The notes under the pieces were generated by a model, which saw only the letters and a list, made by a program, of their open reading frames with translations, had not been told where the DNA came from and made no database searches. Shown here piece by piece: positions 45,844 to 56,811 of a stretch of DNA of 64,000 bases. This DNA is from Costus lasius (lineage: Eukaryota > Streptophyta > Magnoliopsida > Zingiberales > Costaceae): assembly GCA_027563935.2 (NCBI GenBank), contig CM050453.2, positions 64,092,018 through 64,156,017 on the forward strand, in the 5' to 3' direction. The position numbers and the translations under genes were made by a program. Position 1 is the stretch's first letter; every line of letters begins with the position of its first letter.

Positions 45844-47476
45844 TGTTGGGGTATGCCCTTAAGGCTAATGTTTGGGGCCTTTGGGATGATTTCAGTATCA
45901 TGTATGAACTATGTATAAGTTTATAAAGGCAATGGTTGTTATTCAGGTTGTTACATTATCTGCTGCTGTTATGTATGCTTCTGAATAATGTCTCAATGGT
46001 GTTCAGCTTGGCTGACATTAGCATTGTCCTTAGTCGAGATATCTTGGTGAACATGAGATAGCCTTGATATGATTGAGACTAATATGTGTTCTAATCTTAT
46101 AGGGTGCTTCGAGCATGGAATAAGATGTAGACACATAGGTGCATTGGATGTACTGGACAGACCCTACTTAGGATATTCAATTGTTTGTCACAATGTGAAT
46201 AATCCTTATATGCAAGCAAGTGGCATATTTCCTCTGACTTGAGATCGCTTGTGTTTCTAAATGATGATTGGCATTGTCTTGAGGTAATTCAATATCATTT
46301 GAAATATAATGGTTATAGATTATCTTGGATAATGAGCATGAGTCATGTTAGGACACTAGTGATAGATATAGGATTGCCTCTCCTTGTTGGAGTGTGATGT
46401 TCTAAAGGGGCCCCCTGGATGAGATGATTGAGAAAGTGTATGGCCATACCCAGATGACTATGTTCATCTGATCTAATCATTTTCATCATATTGGAATTAC
46501 AGGCTTGACACGCTTGTCCAATGAGAACGTCCAGTGGCAAAGGAAACATGTATGTCAAGTGAATTGGATTCACACTTGTGCTATGGTTTGGGTGTAGTCT
46601 TGGAAGACTCTTTCCTTCATATCGGGAGACAGTGATGTGTTGCTAGATACCCCTCTCTGATCGTGATAACGTAAGTTATCGTTACCGACATTGAAGGAAA
46701 CCCTTAGGGTCGCACAATTTGATGATATGGCTTACTTATGTCAGATCGTGTGGACTGAATGGTTTTGGTTCAGTTTAAAGGAGTTTAAACTCTGATTGGA
46801 AGTGAGATCTGGTCTGATCATGTTTGATTGATTAGGGCTTGAGATCGGTAAGCTTCGATCGGGAGAATTGATGCTTGATAGATGAGATCAACAGCATCAA
46901 GAGATGTGTGGTTAGATCTTGAGCCATTTGGTTCAATTAGATCTAGACCAAGGCTTGGTTCGATTTGGTCTTTGAACCAAATGGAATAGAACCGGTTCAC
47001 TTTGGTGAACGTATGGTTCGATTGAGAGATGAGTTTCGATGGTTACGTGGGAGTTAAAGTAAGAGTAAAACACTTACTATATTTGGAACGCATGATTCCT
47101 TTTGGAAACCCCCCCACGGTTTCGAACGTTGAGACGCTCTCTCTCTCGCCCTCTTCCTCTCGTGCGTGTCTTGCCTCCACGAAAGGGAAGAAGTTTTCGC
47201 CAGCCAAAGGGGTGAACACATCTCCTCATACACGATCAAGATACCTTGGCGTTTTTGCTAGCACAAGGGACGCGCAAGGAAGCAAGTTCCATCACCTTGT
47301 GTGCGACTTCTTTGGAGGAGAGCCACTCGCCACTCATGGCCATGGTAACATCTTCACTTGTTTTAAGCAAGTTTTAATGTTGATCATATGATTAAGCCAT
47401 ACGATCATGAAACCTAAAATTTCCGCTGCCTATGAAATTATTATATGCGCCTATGACCTAGGTTTCGCCACTTTCA
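45844..47476 (+). repeat. Solo family A LTR, target duplication AATTC
   Basis: 1633 bp, TGTTGGGG to CACTTTCA, flanked by AATTC at 45839-45843 and 47477-47481. It is somewhat more diverged than the neighbouring copies. It is the second solo LTR inside the same Athila LTR, about 540 target bases after the first. Confidence 0.95.
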
Positions 47477-48217
47477 AATTCTGCTTATGTGATGACTTTC
47501 CTTTAATTCTCCTTAGTTTTATAAATATCAGCATGTTTTAGAGTTTTGCAAAATAGACTGAGAGGTTGATTGTAAAATTTGTAACCCTAAAAATCATTGA
47601 GTTTGGAACTTATCGTAAGAGATTATGTTTGTTCTTTGAATTCTGGTTTTTAGTGATTTATTGCCATGTTGATTTTCTAGTTCTTTGGATTGAGTTAATG
47701 TGTTAGGTTTGATTTGAAATTGTAAGAGATTAAATTTCTTATTACCGGAGAACCTTAAGTAGAACTTGTGATGAGTTTCAGGATGCACGAGAGTGATCCT
47801 TGAGTTCCCACATGAGATGTTTAACTTAGAATTCGGATGCACGAGAGTGATCCTTGAATTCTTTGTTGATAGTTTACTTATTTTCAGCATTGGATAGATC
47901 TTGCACGAAAGTGAGGATTAGTCCTTTGTATGATTATCTGTGCAAGAGTTATGAAGTAAATTAAATCTTTCTCATGATAAAATTTGACTGACAATCTTTA
48001 TTTCCTTATAGTCATTAAAATTAAGGTGGATGAACCTCTAGTCCCAGTTTTCTTCTCTAATATTTTTCCGTGCACTTTCTAATCATTTGCATCATTATTC
48101 GATTTGTTTAGCTAGTGAAAACTCAATTCTTCTGTACTTAACAACAAGGTCTCTATGGTTCGATATCTTAAATGTTACTTCGAGTATCCGTGCACTTGCG
48201 GACTTACAACATGTTTT

Positions 48218-48235
48218 TGGAGCCGTTGTCGGGGA
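48218..48235 (+). other. Primer binding site, tRNA-Asp type (Athila B1)
   Basis: TGGAGCCGTTGTCGGGGA, two mismatches from the tRNA-Asp-type PBS used by Athila/Tat elements (TGGCGCCGTTGCCGGGGA). It lies nine bases after the LTR end. Confidence 0.75.
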
Positions 48236-48377
48236 CCTTGGTTTTGTTAATATTGATATAATTGATAGTATTGCTTGACTAAGCTTTTGGTTTTTGTTTT
48301 TACTATTTTTTTTGTGATAGATTCTAGTTTCTTTTATTTTTTGCAAAATCTGAACTTTTTTGTCATTCTACTTGTTT

Positions 48378-49124
48378 ATGCGCAGAAATCTTAGGTCAGG
48401 ACCATTAGTTCCTTTTGATCCTGAAATTAATAAAACTCTTAGATTGCGCAGGAAATTGAGGTTTGTAGAAGGGAGAGAAGAAGAATCTATCATGGCAGAA
48501 AGAAGAACACTTAGAGACTATGCAGCCCCGAATACACAGGGAATTCGTTCCAGCATTACTATGCCTGCAATTGATGCAAACAATTTTGAAATTAAACCAG
48601 CTTTCCTGTCAATGATCCAACATAATCAGTTTGGAGGATCTCCTCTAGAAGATCCAGACCAACACTTATCTCTTTTCCTTGAATTTTGTGATACCATAAA
48701 AATTAATGGTGTATCTGATGATGCTCTTATACTAATAATGTTTCATTTTACTCTCAGGGACCGAGCAAAAGCCTGGCTACACTCACATCCGACTAGGACA
48801 TTCACTACTTGGGAGCAATTGTCAAAGGCTTTATTGCTGAAATACTTCCCTCCTAGTAAGATGATCCAGTTGAGGAATCAAATCACAAGCTTTGCACAAA
48901 GGGATAGCGAATCACTTAGTGAAGAACGGGAGCACTTCAATGAGTTACAACGGAAGTGCCCTCACCATGGATTAGAAGATTGGGTTTTAATTCAAACTTT
49001 CTATAATGGTTTGCTTTACAAAACTCGCTTAATTGTTGATGCTGCTGCAGGGGGAGCACTGATGAAGAAGACTATTGAAGATGCCTATGTGTTGATTGAA
49101 GAGATGGCGCATCTCCGGCCGTGA
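48378..49124 (+). pseudogene. Athila gag, truncated at a junction
   Basis: An open frame from ATG 48378 (MRRNLRSGPL; an upstream TTG at 48360 is not a likely start) through the retrotransposon gag domain: FEIKPAFLSMIQHNQFGG, DPDQHLSLFLEFCDTIKI, LRDRAKAWLHS, LLKYFPPSKM, ITSFAQRDSESL, CPHHGL, ending VLIEEMA. At about 49108 it runs into LTR sequence and stops 16 bases later. No zinc knuckle or protease remains. It is less damaged than the copy at 25049. Confidence 0.88.
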
Positions 49125-50190
49125 AATTTAAAGGGAAGCTTCGCCTGGAGCAAGAGAACATACCCAGAAGTTTCAACGTGAAAGGGTCTCGATCGGAGAA
49201 GAAATCGACGAAAAACCCAGCGCCGGCTCTGTTCATACGCATATTACGGCTGTAATTTTCATTACAGCTGTGTGGTTATTCGTTCTTCCCCTTTCTTTTT
49301 GATTTCTGATCGCTAGAAACTATAGTTTATTGTAATCTTTTCTCCATGCTAGCTTAAACCTTTTGTGGGACATGGGGGAGTAATTCCCTTTGATTTCTTA
49401 ATGACTAGATAAACTTTTCACTACTTCGTCACGTATAATTTTAGCATGATAATTCTACTTTTGTGATAATTGCTCTTTGATTCTCCATAGATTTATGTTA
49501 TTAATCATGTTTTAGAGTTTTCGCGATAAGGACCGAAAGGTGACTTGCGTGAGAACTTGGAACCCTATAATTGCATGATAGGAACTTACTGTAAGAAATT
49601 AGGTTAGTTCTTGTTTCTTGATTTTAGAAGAAGAATTGCCATGTTTAATAATATAAATCTAGGATTGAGTCAATTTATCAAACGTGAAGATCTTGTATGA
49701 AAGTATGGATCGGAACGTTGGATAACCATAAGTAGAACTTGTGTTGAGACTCGGATGCACGAAAGTGATCCTGGAGATTCCACTCGAGATGATCCCACTT
49801 AGAATTCCGTTGCACGAAAATGATCCTTGAGTTATTTGTTTGATGATTTACTTGTTTTTAACTAGGGATAGATCTTGCGCGAAACCGAGGATCGGTCCCT
49901 GCATGATTGTCTGCACGAAAGTGAGATGATCCCTTTATAAAGTAAATTATATCTTTATCATGACAAAATTAGACTGACAACCTTTTATTCATATCTAGTT
50001 ATTAAAATTAAGGTAGATGAAACCCTAGTCCCAGTTTCTCTCTCATTATGTGCACACTATTTGATCATTTATTTTCATCATATTTGATTTGCTTAGCTAG
50101 TAAGAATACAACTATTTGGTACTTAACAATAAGGTCTCAGTGGGATCGATATTTTTTATTACTTTGAGTATCCGTGCACTTGCGGACACA
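49108..50190 (+). repeat. Athila LTR fragment, second copy
   Basis: Matches the LTR from about 45491 on (CATCTCCGGCC; AAGCTTCGCCTG; 'gctagcttaaacct'; 'gcacgaaagtgatcc') to GGACACA at 50190. The 5' part of the LTR is missing. It follows a broken gag and precedes a PBS, so it is a third LTR in the same orientation. Confidence 0.8.
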
Positions 50191-50199
50191 ACAAGTTTT

Positions 50200-50276
50200 T
50201 GGCGGCAACGCCAGAGATAAGTTTCTGTCTAGCCACTTGTTGGGATACAACAAGTTTTTGGCGCCATTGCCGGGGA
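50200..50276 (+). other. Two PBS-like sites in tandem (Athila B2)
   Basis: TGGCGCCATTGCCGGGGA (50259-50276) has one mismatch to the tRNA-Asp-type PBS. Sixty bases upstream, at 50200-50217, TGGCGGCAACGCCAGAGA follows the same 'acaagtttt' lead-in, directly after the LTR end. The segment between them may be a small duplication; which site was used is unclear. Confidence 0.6.
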
Positions 50277-50469
50277 CCTTAGTTTTGTTAATATCTAAAT
50301 AGTTATTAGTATTGCAAGACTAAGTTTTATTTGTTTTAGATTTAACTTTGTTTTTTTGTTTTTTGCAGATTTTGAATATTCACAGTTGTGACAGAACTAT
50401 GATATTTGAAAATTTTGTATTTGCTTGTGTTTTGTGCTTTTTTACATATTATGAAAAAAAATTGATTGA

Positions 50470-51723
50470 TTGGTGTTGGACAAACTTTCTGTTCTTGATA
50501 TATTTGAAGATATGTCTTTTAATCACTACTCGTGGGCAACTGAAACAGGTGAGATATACATGCCACAAGGTAAGTATAAAGATGATTCATTGTGCACTCT
50601 TGTAGATAAATTGAAATTACACTCTTATTCTTTTATTAGATGTAATATTTGTAAATGTTCTGATCATTATGCTTCTGATTGCCAATTTTTAACTCCTTCA
50701 AATCATGTTTCTGAACCATACTTTGAGGATACTGAGAAATCTAGGTTAAAACCCATGCTTGAAAAATTCATGACAAATCGAAGTAAGGAAATTGAAGATC
50801 TTAAAGGCATAATTAGTCAACTTGCATCTCAAGTAGAATCTTTAACAGCCCATAAGAAAATTTTAGAAACCAAAATAGCACAACAAGCTTGTTTATTCGT
50901 GTGTGATTTGGAAACTGAGGATATTGATTTAGAAAATTCCCCTCTGATTATGATTGTTTTGAGATTGAGGCTTATGTGAACATTGATGAATATCACTCTG
51001 ATTTTGATAATTGTAAAATTGATTCATTTGATAATTTATTTGAAGAAAATTTGAGGAAATTGAAATTGAAAAATCCCCTCTTAGTGATAGTGATAGTGAT
51101 GAAATTGATTCTTTTTATGATATATATTATTTATGGTTAAATCTGACTCTTGTAATTCTAAGATTGATTCTTTTGATTCTTCTGATGATGAATTATTTGT
51201 GGAAAAGCATGATGAAATTGATTTTGAAAAATATCACCCTAATTTTGATGATAATTTTGAAATTAATAAATTATTTGATGATGTGCATGAGGAACTTGAA
51301 AAAAATTTGAAAATTACAAACACTGATGAATCTCACTCTGATGTTTTGCCCATATCTACTGTTGAATCTTCTGATTTATTTGAAAAATTATGCTTTGTTG
51401 AGGAATCTAATATGAGACAGAAAGATTATTTTGATGATCCAATACATGAATCTTTTGATGGAAGTCCTACTCTTATTGCAATTGAAGATATAAATTTGAA
51501 GAAAGGACTGATCATTTTGCTTGCTAACAAATTTAGGAAGATTATTGAATATCCTTTGTGTGGATTTGAAAATTTTGATTTCTGCATATTTGAGAAAGTC
51601 ATGTCAATCTTGTTTTACATGAAATTTTGGATGTTTGGATTAGTGGCTAAACTTTCAGGACAAAGAAAATGCAGAAAACAATATGCTATTTACTATGGTA
51701 CTGATCCACCTGCTTCACCATGA
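50470..51723 (+). pseudogene. Athila gag C-terminus fused to an acidic ORF, frameshifted
   Basis: From ATG 50512 (MSFNHYSWATETGEIYMPQG) it matches the end of Athila gag and a CCHC knuckle (CNICKCSDHYASDC). A coiled-coil-like stretch (LKPMLEKFMTNRSKEIEDLKG and on) ends near 50900 with AHKKILETKIAQQA, as in the copy at 25887. A very acidic D/E/S/N-rich region follows, not found in the other copy: 'DEYHSDFDNCKIDSFD', 'SDSDSDEIDSF', then 51133-51723 (SSDDELFVEKHDEIDFEKYH and on). Frameshifts lie near 50940, 51055 and 51130. The capsid part of gag, protease and pol are absent. I recognise no domain in the acidic part. Confidence 0.7.
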
Positions 51724-52210
51724 AATTTGATCTTTGGTCAACCTATGGATGTAAAATTAGCACTTTTTGGGAGGCAACCCAAGCACTCTTACTTAAGTTT
51801 AGTTTCTTTTATTTTTGTTTATTTTTAGAATTAATTTTTCTTTTCTTTTTGGTAGGGAAAATCGAATTTTGGGCAAAATACTGCACTATCGTAATCTTTT
51901 TCACGGGCCGTAATTTGGGTTGATTTCTCTCCCGAGAGTTAACTGATTTTTACGGTACCATAATTTTTGACCGTTTTCGACTTCACATGCCGTATTTTTG
52001 AGTGATTTTAGGTACAAAAGTTTTATGGCTTTTACGGCAGTACCGTAAGGATTTTTACGGTACCGTATTTCCTGCATATTTTTGACCTGAGAATTTAATG
52101 CATATTACGGCACTATCGTAAAGGATTTCACGCTCGTAATTTTGAATCTGCTTTCTATTTATCTGATTAGGTGTTTTCACGCAGTGATTTTAAGAAATTG
52201 GGTTGGGAAA
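51724..52210 (+). repeat. Athila post-ORF region with TTACGG motifs
   Basis: Begins with a GGGAGGCAACCCAAGC motif (51769-51784), equal in position to 27641-27659. Then come decayed TTACGGCACTATCGTAA-like and ACGGTACCGTA-like pairs at about 51880-51915, 51950-51965, 52035-52070 and 52103-52140. No gene seen. Confidence 0.65.
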
Positions 52211-53259
52211 ATTTTTTATCTTTGGCACAAAGATGAAGTACTTATCTTTGTCTATTATTTGGATATTTTTATTGAATTTTAAATTTCGTGGATCAACCTA
52301 AAACACATAGCATCTTTTTGATTCTAATTAATTTCTACAGCAGTTTTTCTTGACTGATCTGATTAGCGTTTTTGCTACAAATTTTTAAGATGCTTCAATG
52401 AGTTGAAACCCTGATCTTTCACATGGAATTGGAAAAACATGTTTAGTTCTATCTTGAGGAATAGTTGTTTTCATGAAAATATTTTCTGATCATCCTATAA
52501 CACATGGCAACTTTTCGAATCTGATTAACTTTAGTGTAGTTTTTATCTGATTAGCCAGCCCTCTTTCTCTTGATACCCTAAATTCCTAGTAGATTTTGAT
52601 CCTTTGATTTTCATACGCCCATAAAGAACAAGTTTTATTCTACCTTTTGGTTATGTCTATTTTTTTTTATCATTAAATCTTATTCTTGGGTATAGCAACT
52701 TTTTGAAACTGAATCAGTAGGCTGCTCTAATATCCTTGGACACTTGCAGCTTCTTCTCCAGATTTGCAGCACCCCAAGCCAGCCCAACCACCACCACTCC
52801 AGCTGCCTCTGACACCACTATTTCTAGCCGTCGACACTGGATTATACCATTAGCAGCCTCTTACTACTTTTACTGCCTCTGTTTCCATTGATTTTATTTA
52901 TTTTCGTAGTAAGATCTTCTTTAGTGACTCTGATTTTTTATGTGCAGTGATATCTCTCGCCGCCCACCAGCCGACGACTTCACTTCCAGGACTGTAGTCT
53001 TTAGCAGGCCACTAGAGACTACTCATCATCACTCTACTGTCAGCACCATCATCTATTCCACATCTGCTCTTTCCACCGGTAAAAATTTCAGAAGGCACAT
53101 CTTTGAACCTAGCCGTATCTACCCCGATTTTGTACCCCGGATGATGATTGAGCTTGCTATATAGTTTTGTGAGTATTGTTTGCACTTTCTTATGATTTGA
53201 TTACTTGATATGATTGTCTACACTTTTCTTCTCCTAAAATTTCTATCACTTCACATCCT
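52211..53259 (+). other. Athila 3' region, unresolved
   Basis: T-rich to 52735. At 52740-52850 one frame reads a proline-rich stretch (ASSPDLQHPKPAQPPPL), and a 74-codon frame lies at 52940-53164. Position and composition suggest the start of the env-like ORF of an Athila element, but similarity to 40566-41832 is not visible, so this is only a guess. The region ends at an inverted LTR. Confidence 0.4.
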
Positions 53260-55112
53260 TGTTGGGAAACCCCGGGGACATTTTACAATTTTTCAGAGAC
53301 ACATACATACATACATTGCACAGCGGAAGAATGTCCCCGAAACAGGTCGGTCCCAAAAACCCAGTGAAGATCGCATGCAAGGGGGTCGACACGATGAGTT
53401 AGAAAATACCTCAGAGCAAGATGAGGTCGATGTCGTGATAGACGCCCAAGTGTGCGCCCTCTGTAGTCTCACACACACGGATGCCTCGAGTCCTCTTCTT
53501 CCACGCCCGGTGCTAGCCTCGGGAAGAAGATCCAAGCCTTAGGGAGATGCTCCAACCACCTTGCGCCACCAAGAGAGAAAGATGCGCCAAGTGGTAAGGA
53601 AGGAGAAGCTTGCGGCCACTTGATGGAGGAGGAAGAGATTGCGCCCTTGCTCCTTGCTCTTGCTCCTTTCTTATGTTCACGCCTCCAAGGATGAATCATA
53701 TAAGAGGGGGCGGCTAGGGTCACATATATAGGGCAAGAGGCGATTAGGGCAAGGGCTAGGATCATGACAAGTGTAGGGCTAGGATGAGGAGGTTTGATGC
53801 AAGGAAAGTCTCCAAGACTTTACCATAAACTTCATTCAACCTTTCCATAATTGCCCAAGTACCATATCAGCCCAAGACATGCCTTAAAGGCTTTCATACC
53901 ATCAAGGGAGAAGGGCTAGGCGCAAATTGCTTCCTTAATTAAGCAATTTTGCCACCCTAACCCCATTATGCCCCTTAGGCGCCAATGGGGTTGGGTTTCT
54001 CCCCATTATACCCTTTTAGCCTCTCTTCTCTTCATGAGAACTTGTTATTGGGCTTCCTTGGATAATGAGCTAACCCAAACTTCATCCTATGGGTTGATTT
54101 AAGCATTTGGATCCAATCCAATGCAACCCTAATCCAAGTGTGACCAACCATGGTCAAATACGGGTCAACCTGCCAAAAATGAAGTTTGGCTCCAATAACA
54201 TTCTTCCATCTCATCAGGCCCATTGGTGCTGATGAAATCTCCCAATTAGATCTGAGTTATCCAATAACTTGATCATAAGGCTTCTCGATCAATACGAGAA
54301 CTCAAGTATCAAGGTGTGCGACCCTGTAGGTTCTTCTGACGCTGGCAGTGCTGACCAAAGGTCACCACAAGCAGTGAGTGGCACCTAGCAGTGCATCGCT
54401 GCTACCCAGGTCATTGGAATGGATATCGACATCGACATCCCCATCATCGCAACTAGGTACAGATGCATTACAGTCTCTTTGCCGGACTGATATCCGATTG
54501 GACAAGTGTGTCACCACTTGTTTTCACCCAATCACATGGCTATGACTAAAACAGGTTCTTACCTGGGTATGGCCATACACTCTCAGTCATAGAACCATAG
54601 AGGAGCTCCATAGATATCATACTTCCCTAAGGAAGGGGCAAATCCTATGTCTGTCCATTGACCTTCTCATATGGGTCGTGATATGCTCAATGACAACCGT
54701 TATGACCTCCCAACTATGGCGAGGTGTTAGGTTGTATCAAAGCAAGTCGCTAACCATATAGAACGATCAATGACCTCAAGTCAAGGGATCAATGCATCTC
54801 CTGTCACTTGTGAGGATAACTTATGACACCAAGTCATAGCCTCACAGCGGGTCTTTCCAGTATATCCTCCAATGATATACCCATGTGTCTGCGTTAGCAC
54901 CACATACCTAACCAGCTCACATACCAGTCTCCAAGTACCATAGCTGTCCCATATCCACTAAGGTACATCGACTGGGGACAATAGTTTGAGCACAGATCCA
55001 ATCTGTCTCCAGGGACATTATCATGTTAGTACATGTGCGCAGATGTAAACAAACATTGACAATGACAATACCAGAATGATATATATAAATATCAAAGTCA
55101 AGTAGTACATAA
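53260..55112 (-). repeat. Inverted LTR related to family C, truncated
   Basis: On the plus strand it starts TGTTGGGAAACCCC, the reverse of a family C-like LTR end, and runs to 55112, where element 3 interrupts it before its 5' terminus. It shares with family C the GTATGGCCATAC palindrome (54570-54581), the 'tatcctggcattgtc'-like start region, the bulged hairpin (54496-54533) and the second hairpin (54348-54368). It is diverged enough to be a separate subfamily. No internal region is seen. Confidence 0.8.
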
Positions 55113-56791
55113 TGAAGGGTCCCCTTCAAGGGGGAGCGAAACCCTAAAGGGCGCATGTATAATTTTGCAGCGGAAAAAGGGTTTCTAGGGATCACTAGCA
55201 TGATATATGATCAACTATAGAAAAGACCGATTGCAAACATCAAGAAGGTTCATACCATCGCCATTCTTTGGATGGTGTGTTGGAAGCAAAGATCGAAAGG
55301 GATCTTCTCCCTAGTTGACGCACACAAGATGAGGAATGGCTTCTCCTTGTCGTCTTTGTGCTAGCAAAGCTTCAAGGGTCCTTTGCGTGGAGGAGATGAG
55401 ATCCTTTGGTGCTTGCCGAAAAAGCCTTCCTCTACACTCATCAAGAGCGTTGTCACACGAGAGGGAAGAACACGTCAAGAGGTGATCAGAGGCGATAAGA
55501 GAGAACGTTCTTTTCAACGTGGAGGCGTTGCAATCCAAAAATAGCAACCCATTACTCTTAACCGTTATGCGTTCACATGAAGTGAACCGCAACTCCTCTA
55601 CACCATTCGAACCTTTGAACCAAGCGCTCACATGATGAGCCGGTTCAATTGAATTTGGTTCAAGACCAAATCAGCCCAAGCAATGGTCGATCTCATTGAA
55701 CCTAAAGGTTCAAGATCTAACCGTTGATCTCTCGATGCTCTTGATCTCACCGATCTAGCATCAAATCTCTCGATCGAAGCTTACCGATCTCAAGCCCTAA
55801 TCAATCAAACATGATCAGACCAGATCTCACTTACAATCAGAGTTTAAACTCCTTTAAACTGAACCTAAACAATTCAGTCCACACGATCTGACTTAAGTAA
55901 GCCATATCATCAAATTGTGCGACCCTAAGGGTTTCCTTTAAATGTCGGTAACGATAACTTACGTTATCACGATCAGTGAGGGGTATCTAGCAACACATCA
56001 CTGTCTCCCGATATAAAGGAAAGAGTCTTCCAAGACTACACCCAAACCACAGCACAAGTGTGAATCAACTCACTAGGCATACATGATTCCTTTGCCACTG
56101 GATGTTCATTATTGGACAAGCGTGTCAAGGCTGTAGCTCCAATATGATGAGCATGATTAGATCAGATGAGCATAGTCACCTGGATATGGCCATACACTAT
56201 TCTCAATCATCTCATTCAGGGGGGGCCCTTTAGAACATCTCACTCCTTAAACAAGGAGACGGCAATCCTATATCTATCACTAGTGCCCTAACATGACTCA
56301 TGATCATTATCCAAGATAGTCTATAACCATTATGTTTCAAATGATATTGAACCACCTCAAAACAATGACAATCATCATTTAGAAACACAAGTGATCTCAA
56401 GTCAGAGGACATGTGCCACTTGGTGCAAACAAGGATTATTCACATTGTGACAAGCAATTGAATATCCTAGTAGGGTCTGTCCAGTACATTCAATGTACCC
56501 ATGAGTCTACATCTTATTCCATGCTCGAAGCATCCTATAAGATTAGAACACATATTAGTCTCAATCATATCAAGGCTGTCTCATGTTCACCAAGATATCT
56601 CGACTAAGGACATTACAGCATGTCAGCCTAGCTGAACAGCATTGAGACATTATTCAGAAGCACACTTATTGCAGCAGACAATGTAACATACTGAATAACA
56701 ACCATTGCCTTTATAAACATAAGAGTTTATATACATGATACTCATAGAATCCAAAGGCCTCAAACATTAGCCTTAAGGGCATACCCCAACA
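55113..56791 (-). repeat. Element 3 3' LTR (1679 bp)
   Basis: TGAAGGGTCCCC to CCCCAACA on the plus strand. It pairs with 62509-64000. Its outer end resembles the LTR end at 1-264 more than that of element 2. It interrupts the inverted C-like LTR. Confidence 0.93.
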
Positions 56792-56800
56792 ATCTCCCAC
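56792..56800 (-). other. Polypurine tract, element 3
   Basis: On the minus strand GTGGGAGAT, immediately before the 3' LTR, identical to elements 1 and 2. Confidence 0.8.
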
Positions 56801-56811
56801 TTGCACTTAAT

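Larger units (their letters stand above)
43086..48208 (+). repeat. Athila-type LTR split by two solo copia LTRs
   Basis: Pieces 43086-43635, 45305-45843 and 47482-48208 join to about 1.81 kb, TGATGACTC to ACTTACA, and a tRNA-Asp-type PBS follows. The first piece has four palindromic TTACGG motif pairs (43310-43620). The third has repeated GCACGAGAGTGATCC-like motifs (47780-47945). Internal sequence lies on both sides: the env-like region to the left and PBS plus gag to the right. Confidence 0.8.
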
